This document shows, piece by piece, positions 7,854-16,613 of a DNA stretch of 64,000 nucleotides. This DNA is from Mangrovimonas futianensis (GTDB lineage Bacteria; Bacteroidota; Bacteroidia; Flavobacteriales; Flavobacteriaceae). The notes below the pieces were generated by a model. It was not told where the DNA came from and searched no databases. It worked only from the letters and a program-made list of their open reading frames with translations. The translations under genes were made by a program, and so were the position numbers. Numbering within the stretch: the first letter of the stretch is position 1; each line of letters starts with the position of its first letter. The stretch covers positions 186,001 to 250,000 of the forward strand of contig NZ_JAJJNF010000005.1 of NCBI RefSeq assembly GCF_021245805.1, read 5' to 3'.

Positions 7854-9149
7854 ATGAAAACGATAGTTAATCCAAATAGAGAAGGCTGGGAAGAAATTTT
7901 AAAACGTCCCACCCAAAAGGTTGAAGACATTGAAAAAACGGTCATAGAGATTTTTGAGGATATCAAACGACATGGTGACACAGCAGTTTTAAAGTATACT
8001 TCCATATTTGATGGGGTTACTCTTTCTGATTATGTGGTAAGTCAACAAGAATTGGAGGAAGCAATTTCTAGGGTGCCTCAAAACTTGAAGGATGCCATTG
8101 AAATTGCCAAGAATAACATTGAACGGTTTCATGCCGCACAAAAAACAGATAAAGTAGAAGTAGAAACGACAAAAGGTATTACCTGTTGGCAAGAAAAACG
8201 CCCTATTGAAAAAATAGGATTATACATACCTGGTGGTAGTGCGCCATTATTCTCTACTGTATTAATGTTGGTTGTTCCAGCTAAAATTGCAGGATGCCAA
8301 GAAATTGTATTGTGTTCACCTCCTAATAAAGAAGGGAAATTAGCAGATGAAATCTTATTTACGGCTCAGTTATGTGGCGTGACTAAAATCATTAAAGTTG
8401 GGGGTATTCAAGCGATAGCAGGCCTCACCTTTGGTACTGAAACAATTCCTCAGGTCTATAAGATTTTTGGACCGGGAAATCAGTTCGTCACTGTTGCCAA
8501 ACAGTTGGCAACAAAATTTAATGTAGCCATTGATATGCCCGCGGGTCCTAGCGAGCTTTTGGTTTATGCTGATGAATCTGCTAAAGCAAGTTATGTGGCT
8601 TCAGATTTATTGAGTCAGGCTGAACATGGGGGAGACAGTCAAGTGATTTTGGTCACACCTTCTTTGAAGTTATTAAAAGAAGTGGAGCAGGAAATAGGAA
8701 ATCAGCTAGAAGAACTTCCCAGGAAATCTATTGCCCAAGCTGCCATTAATAATTCAAGGCTTATAGTATTGGAAAGTAATGAGCAGGCTTTGGATTTAAT
8801 TAATGAATATGGTCCGGAGCACTTTATTATCTGTTCGGAAAATGCGGATTATTTCGTTAATGGAATTAGGAATGCGGGTTCAGTATTTATAGGAAATTAC
8901 ACTCCTGAAAGTGCTGGGGATTATGCCTCTGGAACGAACCATACACTACCTACTAATGGTTTTAGTAAGTCCTACTCAGGTGTCAATTTGGATAGTTTTA
9001 CAAAAAGCATCACATTTCAAAGGATTACAGAAACCGGACTTCTTAATATTGGTGAAACCATAGAATTAATGGCTGAAGCAGAAGGTTTGTCGGCTCATAA
9101 AAATGCAGTTTCCATTCGATTGAAGGATTTAAAAACGGAAAAGCCATGA
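7854..9149 (+). CDS. hisD: Histidinol dehydrogenase
   Basis: The 431-residue protein has the normal length and motifs: IGLYIPGGSAPLFSTVLM, the NAD-contact region KIFGPGNQFVTVAKQ, DMPAGPSELLV, the zinc-associated AEHGGDSQ, and the C-terminal ESAGDYASGTNHTLPT. It catalyses the last two oxidations from histidinol to histidine in the cytoplasm. It starts immediately after hisG and overlaps hisC by 4 bases (ATGA), so the genes are translationally coupled. Confidence 0.97.
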   Translation: MKTIVNPNREGWEEILKRPTQKVEDIEKTVIEIFEDIKRHGDTAVLKYTSIFDGVTLSDYVVSQQELEEAISRVPQNLKDAIEIAKNNIERFHAAQKTDKVEVETTKGITCWQEKRPIEKIGLYIPGGSAPLFSTVLMLVVPAKIAGCQEIVLCSPPNKEGKLADEILFTAQLCGVTKIIKVGGIQAIAGLTFGTETIPQVYKIFGPGNQFVTVAKQLATKFNVAIDMPAGPSELLVYADESAKASYVASDLLSQAEHGGDSQVILVTPSLKLLKEVEQEIGNQLEELPRKSIAQAAINNSRLIVLESNEQALDLINEYGPEHFIICSENADYFVNGIRNAGSVFIGNYTPESAGDYASGTNHTLPTNGFSKSYSGVNLDSFTKSITFQRITETGLLNIGETIELMAEAEGLSAHKNAVSIRLKDLKTEKP

Positions 9150-10195
9150 TGACTATTAATGAGATCAAAAATTTGGTAAGGCCATCGGTGATGGCATTAA
9201 AACCGTATTCCTCTGCCAGGGATGAGTTTAAAGAGTTCGACAAGGATCTTATTTTTTTAGATGCGAATGAGAATCCATTTACTAATGGATTGAACAGATA
9301 TCCAGATCCCCAACAAACTAAATTAAAGGAAAGATTATCAGAACTTAAAGGAGCTTCGGTTTCCAATATATTATTGGGAAACGGAAGTGATGAAGTTTTA
9401 GATCTTTTAATTCGAGCATTTTGTGAACCCAATCAAGATGAAATATTGATTCTACCCCCAACTTATGGGATGTATCAAGTTTTGGCAGAAGTCAATAATG
9501 TGAAATTGAAAGCCGTTAATTTATCCGAAGAATTTCAATTAAGGGTAGAGAACATATTAAATTCAGTTTCTGAAGACACCAAAATATTGTTTATATGTTC
9601 ACCCAATAATCCGTCAGGAAACAGTTTAAATTCACGAGATATAGAAAGCTTATTGCAACAGTTTAAAGGACTTGTAGTAATTGATGAAGCTTATATAGAT
9701 TTCTCTTCTCAAGCCAGTTGGCTTAATAGATTACAGGAGTTTCCAAATTTGGTAATAACCCAAACTTTGTCTAAAGCCTATGGGTTGGCAGGAATTCGGT
9801 TGGGTATTTGTTATTCCTCAGAATTTATTATTTCTACCTTAAATAAAATAAAGCCTCCATACAATATTAATGAATTAACGCAGCAAAAGGCGTTGGAGCA
9901 ATTGAATAGCACAGAAGTATTTAAAACCCAAGTACAACAAATCCTAACAGAAAGAAATGTTTTGGAAAGAGAATTAGGAAGCATCGCTTATATTTCCGAG
10001 ATATATCCCTCTGATGCCAACTTTATTTTGGTCAAGGTAGATGATACAACAAAAAGGTATAATCAGCTTATACAAAAGGGAATCGTGGTTAGAAATCGTT
10101 CAAATCAAGTCTTATGTGAGAATTGTTTGAGAATTACTGTAGGAACAACAGAAGAAAACACTAATTTAATCTTAGCTTTAAAAAGTATAAAATGA
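9146..10195 (+). CDS. hisC: Histidinol-phosphate aminotransferase
   Basis: This 349-residue fold-type I PLP enzyme has LDANENPFTNGLNRYPDP near the N-terminus, GNGSDEVLDLLIRAFCEP, and CSPNNPSGNS. The PLP lysine is in TQTLSKAYGLAGIRLG. It converts imidazole-acetol phosphate to histidinol phosphate. A second ATG lies one codon downstream of the chosen start. It overlaps hisD by 4 bases and hisB by 4 bases. A second, exported paralogue of this family lies at 35661-36851. Confidence 0.96.
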   Translation: MMTINEIKNLVRPSVMALKPYSSARDEFKEFDKDLIFLDANENPFTNGLNRYPDPQQTKLKERLSELKGASVSNILLGNGSDEVLDLLIRAFCEPNQDEILILPPTYGMYQVLAEVNNVKLKAVNLSEEFQLRVENILNSVSEDTKILFICSPNNPSGNSLNSRDIESLLQQFKGLVVIDEAYIDFSSQASWLNRLQEFPNLVITQTLSKAYGLAGIRLGICYSSEFIISTLNKIKPPYNINELTQQKALEQLNSTEVFKTQVQQILTERNVLERELGSIAYISEIYPSDANFILVKVDDTTKRYNQLIQKGIVVRNRSNQVLCENCLRITVGTTEENTNLILALKSIK

Positions 10196-11328
10196 GCCAG
10201 AAAGTATTATTTATAGATCGTGATGGAACTTTGATAAAAGAACCCGAAGATGAGCAAACTGATGCTTTTGAAAAGTTGGTGTTTTATCCAAAAGTGTTTC
10301 AATATTTAGGAAGAATTGCCAAAGAACTGGATTACGAACTGGTGATGGTTACCAATCAGGATGGTTTGGGAACAGAAGTCTATCCTGAGGAAACTTTTTG
10401 GCCGGTTCATAACTTGATTCTTGAAACATTTGCTTCGGAGGGTGTTGTATTCAAAGAGCAATTCATTGATCGCACTTTTGCAAGGGATAATGCTCCAACC
10501 AGAAAGCCTAATACCGGCTTGCTGACCAAATATTTTTCTGAGGCCTATGATCTTGAAAACTCTTTTGTTATTGGAGATCGATTAACAGACGTGGAATTGG
10601 CCAAAAACATAGGAGCTAAGGGCATTTTTATTAATAACGAAAGTTATCTGGGTGAAGATGAAGTAACGGTAGACAGACAAAAATTAAATGAATTTATAGC
10701 TCTAGAAACAGATGATTGGGAGGCTATTTATAAGTTTTTGAAATTAGCTGATCGTTCTGCTTCCATAGTTAGAAACACCAAGGAAACCCAAATAGCGATT
10801 GATTTAAATTTGGATGGAACGGGACAAAGTGAGATTTCGACTGGTTTGGCATTTTTTGACCATATGCTTGACCAAATTTCTAGACATGGGCAGTTGGATT
10901 TGAGGATAAAAGTAGAGGGAGATCTTGAAGTAGATGAACATCATACTATTGAGGATACAGCCATAGCATTAGGCGAAGTTTTTTATAAAGCATTAGGAGA
11001 TAAATTAGGTTTGGAGCGTTATGGTTTCTGTTTGCCCATGGATGATTGTTTAGCTCAGGTTTCTATAGATTTTGGAGGTAGAAATTGGTTGGTTTGGGAA
11101 GCTGAATTTAAGCGGGAGATGATTGGAAAAATGCCAACAGAAATGTTCTATCATTTCTTCAAATCTTTTACAGATGGTGCTAGGTGTAACTTGAATATTA
11201 AGGCAGAAGGGAGCAATGAACACCACAAAATTGAAGCCATTTTTAAGGCTTTCGCCAAGGCCATAAAAATGGCTATTAAAAGAGATGTGGATAAAATGAT
11301 TTTGCCATCTACAAAGGGGGTTCTTTAA
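10192..11328 (+). CDS. hisB: Bifunctional histidinol-phosphatase / imidazoleglycerol-phosphate dehydratase
   Basis: The 378-residue protein is a fusion. Residues about 1-165 are a HAD phosphatase with the nucleophile motif FIDRDGTL (Asp9 and Asp11) and GDRLTDVELAKNIG. Residues about 180-378 are the dehydratase with FFDHMLDQISRHGQLDL, DEHHTIEDTAIALGE and the second metal site EGSNEHHKIEAIFKAFA. The two domains catalyse steps 7 and 9 of the pathway. The fused form is also seen in enteric bacteria. Its stop overlaps the hisH start by one base. Confidence 0.97.
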   Translation: MSQKVLFIDRDGTLIKEPEDEQTDAFEKLVFYPKVFQYLGRIAKELDYELVMVTNQDGLGTEVYPEETFWPVHNLILETFASEGVVFKEQFIDRTFARDNAPTRKPNTGLLTKYFSEAYDLENSFVIGDRLTDVELAKNIGAKGIFINNESYLGEDEVTVDRQKLNEFIALETDDWEAIYKFLKLADRSASIVRNTKETQIAIDLNLDGTGQSEISTGLAFFDHMLDQISRHGQLDLRIKVEGDLEVDEHHTIEDTAIALGEVFYKALGDKLGLERYGFCLPMDDCLAQVSIDFGGRNWLVWEAEFKREMIGKMPTEMFYHFFKSFTDGARCNLNIKAEGSNEHHKIEAIFKAFAKAIKMAIKRDVDKMILPSTKGVL

Positions 11329-11909
11329 TGAAATTAGCGATAATAGATTATGGAGCGGGGAATATTAAAAGCATTCAATTTGCTTTTAATAGATTGGGTG
11401 TCAATGCCATTTTAACTCATGATGAAAAGGATATTATAAATGCTGATAAGGTCATTTTTCCGGGAGTAGGAGAGGCAGGTAGTGCCATGAAGATGCTTAA
11501 AAAAAGTGGATTAAATCAATTGATTCCGGAGTTAAAACAACCGGTTTTAGGTATTTGCTTGGGAATGCAATTATTATGTAATTACACAGAAGAAGGAGAT
11601 ACCGAAGGATTAGGTATTTTTGATACAAATGTTAAACGGTTTGACCATTCCGTTAAAGTACCCCATATGGGCTGGAATGTCATTACAGATCTTCAATCAG
11701 ATTTGTTTAAAGAGGTTCCAGATAGGTCCTATTTATATTTAGTGCATAGTTATTATGCCGAGTTGGGATCACAAGCGATTGCCAAAACCGATTATGGATT
11801 GGTTTATGCTTCCGCTCTAAACTATCATAATTTTTATGGAGTCCAATTTCATCCAGAGAAAAGTGGCGAAGTGGGGGCTCAAATTTTGAATAATTTTTTA
11901 AAACTTTAA
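11328..11909 (+). CDS. hisH: Imidazole glycerol phosphate synthase subunit HisH
   Basis: This class I glutamine amidotransferase has 193 residues and starts MKLAIIDYGAGNIKSI. The nucleophile Cys is in LGICLGMQLL, and the His and Glu of the triad are in VQFHPEKSG near the C-terminus. It supplies ammonia to HisF through the heterodimer. The length is normal. It starts on the last base of hisB and is followed 2 bases later by hisA. Confidence 0.97.
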   Translation: MKLAIIDYGAGNIKSIQFAFNRLGVNAILTHDEKDIINADKVIFPGVGEAGSAMKMLKKSGLNQLIPELKQPVLGICLGMQLLCNYTEEGDTEGLGIFDTNVKRFDHSVKVPHMGWNVITDLQSDLFKEVPDRSYLYLVHSYYAELGSQAIAKTDYGLVYASALNYHNFYGVQFHPEKSGEVGAQILNNFLKL

Positions 11910-11911
11910 AA

Positions 11912-12646
11912 ATGCGAATTATACCAGCAATAGATATTATCGACGGCAAGTGTGTCAGACTCACAAGAGGCGATTTTGACACCAAAAAAGTATATAATGA
12001 AAATCCGCTGGAAGTGGCCAAACAGTTTGAAAATGCAGGCATTGAATATTTGCATTTAGTTGATTTGGACGGGGCGAAAGCTCATGAAATTGTCAACTAT
12101 AAAGTATTGGAGCAAATTGCTACTAAAACGTCTTTAAAGATCGATTTTGGAGGTGGATTGAAGTCAGATGAAGATTTATATATTGCCTTTAATTCAGGTG
12201 CTAAACAAATCACAGGAGGTAGTATTGCAGTTAAAAATCCTAAGGTTTTTGAAAAGTGGCTGGATAAATATGGAGGTAAAAAAATAATTCTCGGTGCCGA
12301 TGCAAAAGATGAGAAAATTGCTGTAAATGGGTGGCAAGAACAAAGTAATTTGGATTTAATAACCTTTATCAAAGCCTATCAAAAGAAAGGCGTGCAGTAT
12401 GTCATTTGTACCGATATTTCAAAAGATGGAATGCTTGAAGGACCATCCAATGAGCTGTATTCCAAAATCATCCACGAATGCTCCAATTCCAGCTCAGACC
12501 AATCAGTCAAATTGATTGCTTCTGGTGGGGTGTCAAATTTAGATGATGTTATTAGGCTAAAGGAGCTGGGATGTGAGGGTGTCATCATCGGAAAGGCATT
12601 ATATGAGAACAAAATTTCATTAAGAGATCTAGAAAAGTTTATTTAA
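11912..12646 (+). CDS. hisA: ProFAR isomerase HisA
   Basis: The 244-residue (beta/alpha)8 barrel starts RIIPAIDIIDGKCVRLTRGD, with catalytic Asp8, and carries the second catalytic Asp in ILGADAKD. Phosphate-binding glycine loops appear as DFGGGLKS and LIASGGVSN. It isomerises ProFAR to PRFAR before HisF acts. HisA and HisF are homologous barrels and lie next to each other here with a one-base overlap. Confidence 0.96.
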   Translation: MRIIPAIDIIDGKCVRLTRGDFDTKKVYNENPLEVAKQFENAGIEYLHLVDLDGAKAHEIVNYKVLEQIATKTSLKIDFGGGLKSDEDLYIAFNSGAKQITGGSIAVKNPKVFEKWLDKYGGKKIILGADAKDEKIAVNGWQEQSNLDLITFIKAYQKKGVQYVICTDISKDGMLEGPSNELYSKIIHECSNSSSDQSVKLIASGGVSNLDDVIRLKELGCEGVIIGKALYENKISLRDLEKFI

Positions 12647-13401
12647 TGCTTACAAAACGAATAATACCGTGTCTGGATATAAAAAATGGAAGAACGGTTA
12701 AGGGGGTTAATTTTGTGAATTTAAGAGATGCTGGTGATCCGGTAGAGTTGGCAAAGAAATACGCCGATAAAGGCGCGGATGAATTGGTGTTTTTGGATAT
12801 TTCAGCAACTTTGGAAGGCAGGAAAACAACCAGAGAGATGGTTCTTAAAGTAGCAGAGCAAGTTAACATTCCTTTCACTGTTGGAGGTGGTATATCCACA
12901 GTAGAAGATGTGGATATTTTATTAAAAAACGGAGCAGATAAGGTTTCTGTAAATTCAGCAGCTGTTAAAAGACCCGATTTAATCAACGAACTTTCAGCCA
13001 AATTTGGAAATCAATGTGTCGTTGTGGCTATCGATGCTAAAGAAATTGATGGTGAATGGAAAGTGCATTTGGCAGGAGGCAGTATCCCAACAGAAATTGA
13101 TTTGTTTTCTTGGGCTAAAGAGGTTGAGGAACGAGGTGCAGGTGAAATTTTATTTACTTCTATGAATCATGATGGAACCAAGAATGGCTTTGCCAATGAA
13201 GCTTTGGCAAAGTTATCCCAATATGTCAATATTCCCATTATCGCTTCAGGTGGTGCGGGAACCACGCAACATTTTGTTGATGCATTTGATAAGGGAAAAG
13301 CGGATGCAGCTTTGGCTGCTAGTGTATTTCATTTTGGGGAAATTGAAATATTAGATTTGAAAAAAGAAATTAAAAGGAATAATATAGAAGTACGTTTGTA
13401 A
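12646..13401 (+). CDS. hisF: Imidazole glycerol phosphate synthase subunit HisF
   Basis: This 251-residue barrel starts MLTKRIIPCLDIKNGRTVKG, with catalytic Asp11, and has the second Asp in VVVAIDAKE. Phosphate loops appear as TVGGGIST and IIASGGAG. With HisH it makes imidazole glycerol phosphate and AICAR from PRFAR. It overlaps both neighbours by one base (TAATG junction with hisIE), so it is firmly within the operon. Confidence 0.97.
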   Translation: MLTKRIIPCLDIKNGRTVKGVNFVNLRDAGDPVELAKKYADKGADELVFLDISATLEGRKTTREMVLKVAEQVNIPFTVGGGISTVEDVDILLKNGADKVSVNSAAVKRPDLINELSAKFGNQCVVVAIDAKEIDGEWKVHLAGGSIPTEIDLFSWAKEVEERGAGEILFTSMNHDGTKNGFANEALAKLSQYVNIPIIASGGAGTTQHFVDAFDKGKADAALAASVFHFGEIEILDLKKEIKRNNIEVRL

Positions 13402-13997
13402 TGACTATAGATTTTAGTAAAAATGAAAATGGTTTGGTGCCGGCAATCATTCAGGATGCGGAAACCAAAAAAGTATTGATGCTCGGATACATGAATGAAG
13501 ATTCGTATCAAAAAACCATGAGCACCAAATTAGTAACCTTTTATAGTAGATCGAAACAAAGACTTTGGACCAAAGGAGAAGAAAGTGGAAATGTTCTTTT
13601 ATTGCAAGATGTCAAAGTAGATTGTGATCACGATACAATTTTGATTCAAGCAAAACCTTCGGGGCCTACCTGCCACAAGGGAACAGATACTTGTTGGGCT
13701 GAGGAAAACACACCGCATTTTGGATTTTTAAGTGATTTGGAGGAGGTTATTGATGACCGAGTTAAAAATTTTGGTCCCAAAGAATCTTATGTGGCATCCC
13801 TTTTTTCAAAGGGCATGAATAAAATAGCACAAAAAGTAGGAGAGGAGGCTGTAGAAATGGTAATTGAAGCCAAAGATGACAACGACGATTTATTTTTAAA
13901 CGAAAGCGCCGATTTACTTTTTCACTTTCTCATGCTTCTTAAAGCTAAAGGATTTAGTTTAGAAGATGTTGTTGATATTCTTAAAAAAAGGCATTAG
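13401..13997 (+). CDS. hisIE: Bifunctional phosphoribosyl-AMP cyclohydrolase / phosphoribosyl-ATP pyrophosphatase
   Basis: The 198-residue protein fuses two activities. The N-terminal HisI part (about 1-105) has LMLGYMNEDSYQKTM, FYSRSKQRLWTKGEESGN, the magnesium site VDCDHDTIL and zinc cysteines in GPTCHKGTDTCW. The C-terminal HisE part (about 110-198) has KKIAQKVGEEAVEMVIEA and the acidic helix NESADLLFHFLMLL. These are steps 2 and 3 of the pathway. It is the last gene of the operon, and its TAG stop lies inside the terminator stem. Confidence 0.96.
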   Translation: MTIDFSKNENGLVPAIIQDAETKKVLMLGYMNEDSYQKTMSTKLVTFYSRSKQRLWTKGEESGNVLLLQDVKVDCDHDTILIQAKPSGPTCHKGTDTCWAEENTPHFGFLSDLEEVIDDRVKNFGPKESYVASLFSKGMNKIAQKVGEEAVEMVIEAKDDNDDLFLNESADLLFHFLMLLKAKGFSLEDVVDILKKRH

Positions 13998-14018
13998 TTG
14001 TTTCTAATGCCTTTTTTT
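13983..14018 (+). terminator. Terminator of the his operon
   Basis: A perfect 15-base stem (13983-13997 with 14004-14018) closes a six-base loop. The core is GGCATTAG/CTAATGCC flanked by A and T runs. It overlaps the end of hisIE. The A run on the left means it could also work on the minus strand. Confidence 0.9.
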
Positions 14019-14037
14019 AAGAAGTTATATGATTGTT

Positions 14038-14475
14038 TTAGGAAATCCAGCGGTTTTTAGCGGCATAGTAAGCAAACCAAACCAAAAGAGCACTCAATAT
14101 AATTACCATAATCGGCATAATCATTCCTCCAGGTCCATAAACCTCACTGGCTCTGCTCATAAAGAGATTGTAAGACATTTGAGCGATAACGGCTATTAAT
14201 GATAAAATTAATAGTGGTTTAGACCATTGCTTTTTTAGAATAAGTCCAAGACAACCAAATGCACCACCAAATACGGCCAAAGCAAAGGCGCCCGTTACCC
14301 AAGCTGGAACATCCATATAAAGACTTCTTTCAGCTTCAGGTAGTGCCCTTAAATCTTCTTCGGTCATGTATACTTGGCCCAAATAGGCAATAACTCCCAT
14401 TAGATTCCAAATGAAGGCAATGATACTTACGGCCCAATACCATTTTGGAGGTTTGATTGTTAAATTGTCTGTCAT
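14038..14475 (-). CDS. Four-helix integral membrane protein, function unknown
   Basis: The 145-residue protein has four predicted membrane helices at about 13-33, 62-80, 87-106 and 117-138. Between the first two is a soluble loop with YMTEEDLRALPEAERSLYMD. No catalytic or binding motif is visible, and I do not recognise a named family with confidence. It stands alone on the minus strand, convergent with the his operon and separated from it by the his terminator. Confidence 0.75.
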   Translation of the reverse strand: MTDNLTIKPPKWYWAVSIIAFIWNLMGVIAYLGQVYMTEEDLRALPEAERSLYMDVPAWVTGAFALAVFGGAFGCLGLILKKQWSKPLLILSLIAVIAQMSYNLFMSRASEVYGPGGMIMPIMVIILSALLVWFAYYAAKNRWIS

Positions 14476-14575
14476 TGTGTTTTTAATAGTTAGATTAGCA
14501 GATTAGAATGAAGTTATAAAAAAAATCTTACTTAGAGTAACAGATTACTTTTTAATCGATTAAATCAAAAAATAA

Positions 14576-15358
14576 GTGTTTCAAAAGCGTTTCTATTACC
14601 TCATTACATGTCAATATTTAGGATACAGATTCCATGGATGGCAAAAACAACCCAACCTAAAAACCCTTCATTTAATGATAGATAGAACCTTTAAATATGT
14701 GTTGGAGGGGAAATCATTTAAAACTTTGGTAGCTGGTAGAACGGATGCTATGGTATCAGCTAATGAAACTGCTTTTGAACTTTTCGTTTATGAACCCATC
14801 GATGATTTAGATCAATTTTTAAATTGGTTTAATTACAATTTGCCTCAAGATATTAGGGCTTTAAATATTCAGGAAGTAGATGAAAGTTTTAACATCATCC
14901 AAAATTCTAAATTAAAGGAATATGTCTATTTGTTTGCTCATGGGCAAAAATGCCATCCATTTTGCGCTCCAATCCTAACAACTATTTTGGACGAGTTGAA
15001 TATCGACATAATGAAGATAGGAGCTAAGTTGTTTGAAGGACAGCATAACTTCAAGAATTATTGCTATCGGGCTACAGATCAAGGATTGTATGATAGAACG
15101 ATTGATACCTGCGAACTTGTTGAAAATGATTTGTATACAGCCAATTTTTTTCCAGAGAAGTCCTATATGCTTCGTGTGGTTGGGCAAGGATTTGGCAGAA
15201 ATCAAATTAGATTAATGATGGGTGCCCTTATTAGATTGGGAAAAAATGAACTTAGCTTGGAAGACATAGAGCGTAGTTTAGACACATCTGAATTTTCTAT
15301 AAGTAATTACATTGCACCAGCTTCAGGTTTGATTTTAAATAAGATCGAATTCCAATAA
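14576..15358 (+). CDS. Divergent TruA-like tRNA pseudouridine synthase
   Basis: The 260-residue protein follows the TruA fold. It starts FYYLITCQYLGYRFHGWQKQ and carries AGRTDAMVSANETAFEL, which corresponds to the TruA active-site segment, with Asp57 as the expected catalytic residue. The usual GVHA that follows is changed to MVSA. The C-terminal part has FEGQHNFKNYC and FGRNQIRLMMGALIRLG, as in TruA. TruA modifies uridines 38-40 of tRNA anticodon arms. The start is GTG at 14576, with no upstream ATG in frame. The altered motif suggests a paralogue whose target may differ. Confidence 0.8.
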   Translation: MFQKRFYYLITCQYLGYRFHGWQKQPNLKTLHLMIDRTFKYVLEGKSFKTLVAGRTDAMVSANETAFELFVYEPIDDLDQFLNWFNYNLPQDIRALNIQEVDESFNIIQNSKLKEYVYLFAHGQKCHPFCAPILTTILDELNIDIMKIGAKLFEGQHNFKNYCYRATDQGLYDRTIDTCELVENDLYTANFFPEKSYMLRVVGQGFGRNQIRLMMGALIRLGKNELSLEDIERSLDTSEFSISNYIAPASGLILNKIEFQ

Positions 15359-15533
15359 ACCTTCTTCTTAAAACTTTTAAGAACAACAGATTAAATCTTA
15401 ACATAAATTTTGTTAAAGAAAAAAAATGTAAGTTAAATACTGTTAATGCAAAGCGTAAGTCACTCATTAGCAACGTACCTTGAATAAGAATCTTTTTTAC
15501 GATTCATTATTATTAACCTTAAAACAATTTATT

Positions 15534-15695
15534 ATGTTACGTTGGACTATCGCTTTATTAGTTATTGCTGTTATAGCTGCAATCTTAGGATTTGGAGGCG
15601 TTGCGGGAGCAGCTGCCGGGATTGCCAAAATTATTTTCTTCGTATTTCTAGTTCTACTAGTTATATCACTTGTTAGAGGTTTGGTTAAAAGATAA
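15534..15695 (+). CDS. DUF1328 small membrane protein
   Basis: The 53-residue protein MLRWTIALLVIAVIAAILGF... has two hydrophobic helices with a glycine- and alanine-rich turn (GGVAGAAAGIAKI), matching the DUF1328 family. An upstream in-frame extension exists, but the ATG at 15534 gives the standard family length and start. The function of the family is unknown; many members are stress-induced. Two further short genes for a lipoprotein and a secreted protein follow. Confidence 0.85.
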   Translation: MLRWTIALLVIAVIAAILGFGGVAGAAAGIAKIIFFVFLVLLVISLVRGLVKR

Positions 15696-15759
15696 CCATA
15701 GCTCGTTCTTAAAAACTTATTCAAACAATATTTTAATTAACCCTAAAACCTTAAAAATT

Positions 15760-15924
15760 ATGAAACGTTTAATTTATATGTTAATGCTGATGTTTACCAT
15801 ATCCACTGCCTTTGTAGGTTGTAGAGAAGAGAAGGATGCTGGAGACAAAATTGAAGAAGCTGCTGATGATGTAGGTGATGGATTAGAGGATGCAGCCGAT
15901 GAAGTTGAAGATGCTGTAGATTAA
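15760..15924 (+). CDS. Small acidic lipoprotein
   Basis: The 54-residue protein has a signal peptide with a lipobox (TAFVGC; Cys21), leaving a mature peptide of about 34 residues. That peptide is rich in Asp and Glu, with heptad-like repeats such as EEAADDVGDGLEDAADEVED. I chose the ATG at 15760 because it puts a normal signal peptide at the N-terminus. The amphipathic repeat resembles small osmotic or envelope stress lipoproteins, but no function can be assigned. It is probably co-expressed with the DUF1328 gene. Confidence 0.75.
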   Translation: MKRLIYMLMLMFTISTAFVGCREEKDAGDKIEEAADDVGDGLEDAADEVEDAVD

Positions 15925-15976
15925 TAAACAGCATGTAACTTAATTCTTCTAATTGTTTAACCTTAAAATTCTTAAA

Positions 15977-16534
15977 ATGAAATCGATAATATATGCTGCT
16001 TGTTTCCTATTTTCAGGAGTTCTTTTGGCTCAAGAAAAGCCGAAAAATGTTTCTGAGGAAACAACCGTGAAAACCATTAAAATTGATAATGGTAGAGAAG
16101 TAACTGAAAAAAAGATTAAAGTAACGACCAAGGAGGAGCAGGAAATCAAATTGGATGAAGATGACAAGAACAAGGTCAATCAATCTATTGTGGCTTCCCC
16201 GAAAAAAGTAACCAAAACTGTGGAAGTTGATAGTGATCATGATGTCTTTTATGATTCCAAGTTGCAAACTGCACAATATGTTTGCGATGGTACTATGTAT
16301 GACTTTGACAGATGTGATACTGGTTTCAAGGTGGTCGCTGTTAAAAATGATAATGATGTAAATTTTGGTAACGCGATTCAGTCAAGCACTAAAAACCATT
16401 ACTTTTTTAGATCTGATAAGTATTCGGGAATAGGCTATTTTAACAGTCAAGGTAACTTTACCGTAGAATACTTTGATGAAAATAAAAATAAATTAGTCAA
16501 ACAGGAATTTGTTGCTGTTAAAGACATCCAATAA
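15977..16534 (+). CDS. Secreted protein of unknown function
   Basis: This 185-residue protein has a Sec signal peptide (IIYAACFLFSGVLLAQ) followed by a very charged, Lys/Glu-rich region (about 20-85) and a C-terminal domain with two Cys in YVCDGTMYDFDRCDTGF. The start at 15977 is chosen so that the signal peptide is N-terminal. It is the last member of a three-gene run of small envelope proteins and ends at a strong terminator. I do not recognise the family. Confidence 0.7.
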   Translation: MKSIIYAACFLFSGVLLAQEKPKNVSEETTVKTIKIDNGREVTEKKIKVTTKEEQEIKLDEDDKNKVNQSIVASPKKVTKTVEVDSDHDVFYDSKLQTAQYVCDGTMYDFDRCDTGFKVVAVKNDNDVNFGNAIQSSTKNHYFFRSDKYSGIGYFNSQGNFTVEYFDENKNKLVKQEFVAVKDIQ

Positions 16535-16558
16535 TTCCTTTAATAAATAACCATCAAG

Positions 16559-16588
16559 AAAAGTCCCATTCATTTGGGACTTTTTTTT
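16559..16588 (+). terminator. Terminator after the small envelope gene run
   Basis: AAAAGTCCCA at 16559-16568 pairs perfectly with TGGGACTTTT at 16575-16584 and is followed by more T residues. Confidence 0.85.
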
Positions 16589-16613
16589 GTACTTTTAATT
16601 AAATTAAAAATGA

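Noticed and set aside
14551..14564. 14-bp perfect palindrome TTTAATCGATTAAA just before the TruA-like GTG start
   Set aside because: It is of a size that should arise several times by chance in this AT-rich sequence, and there is no regulator gene nearby.
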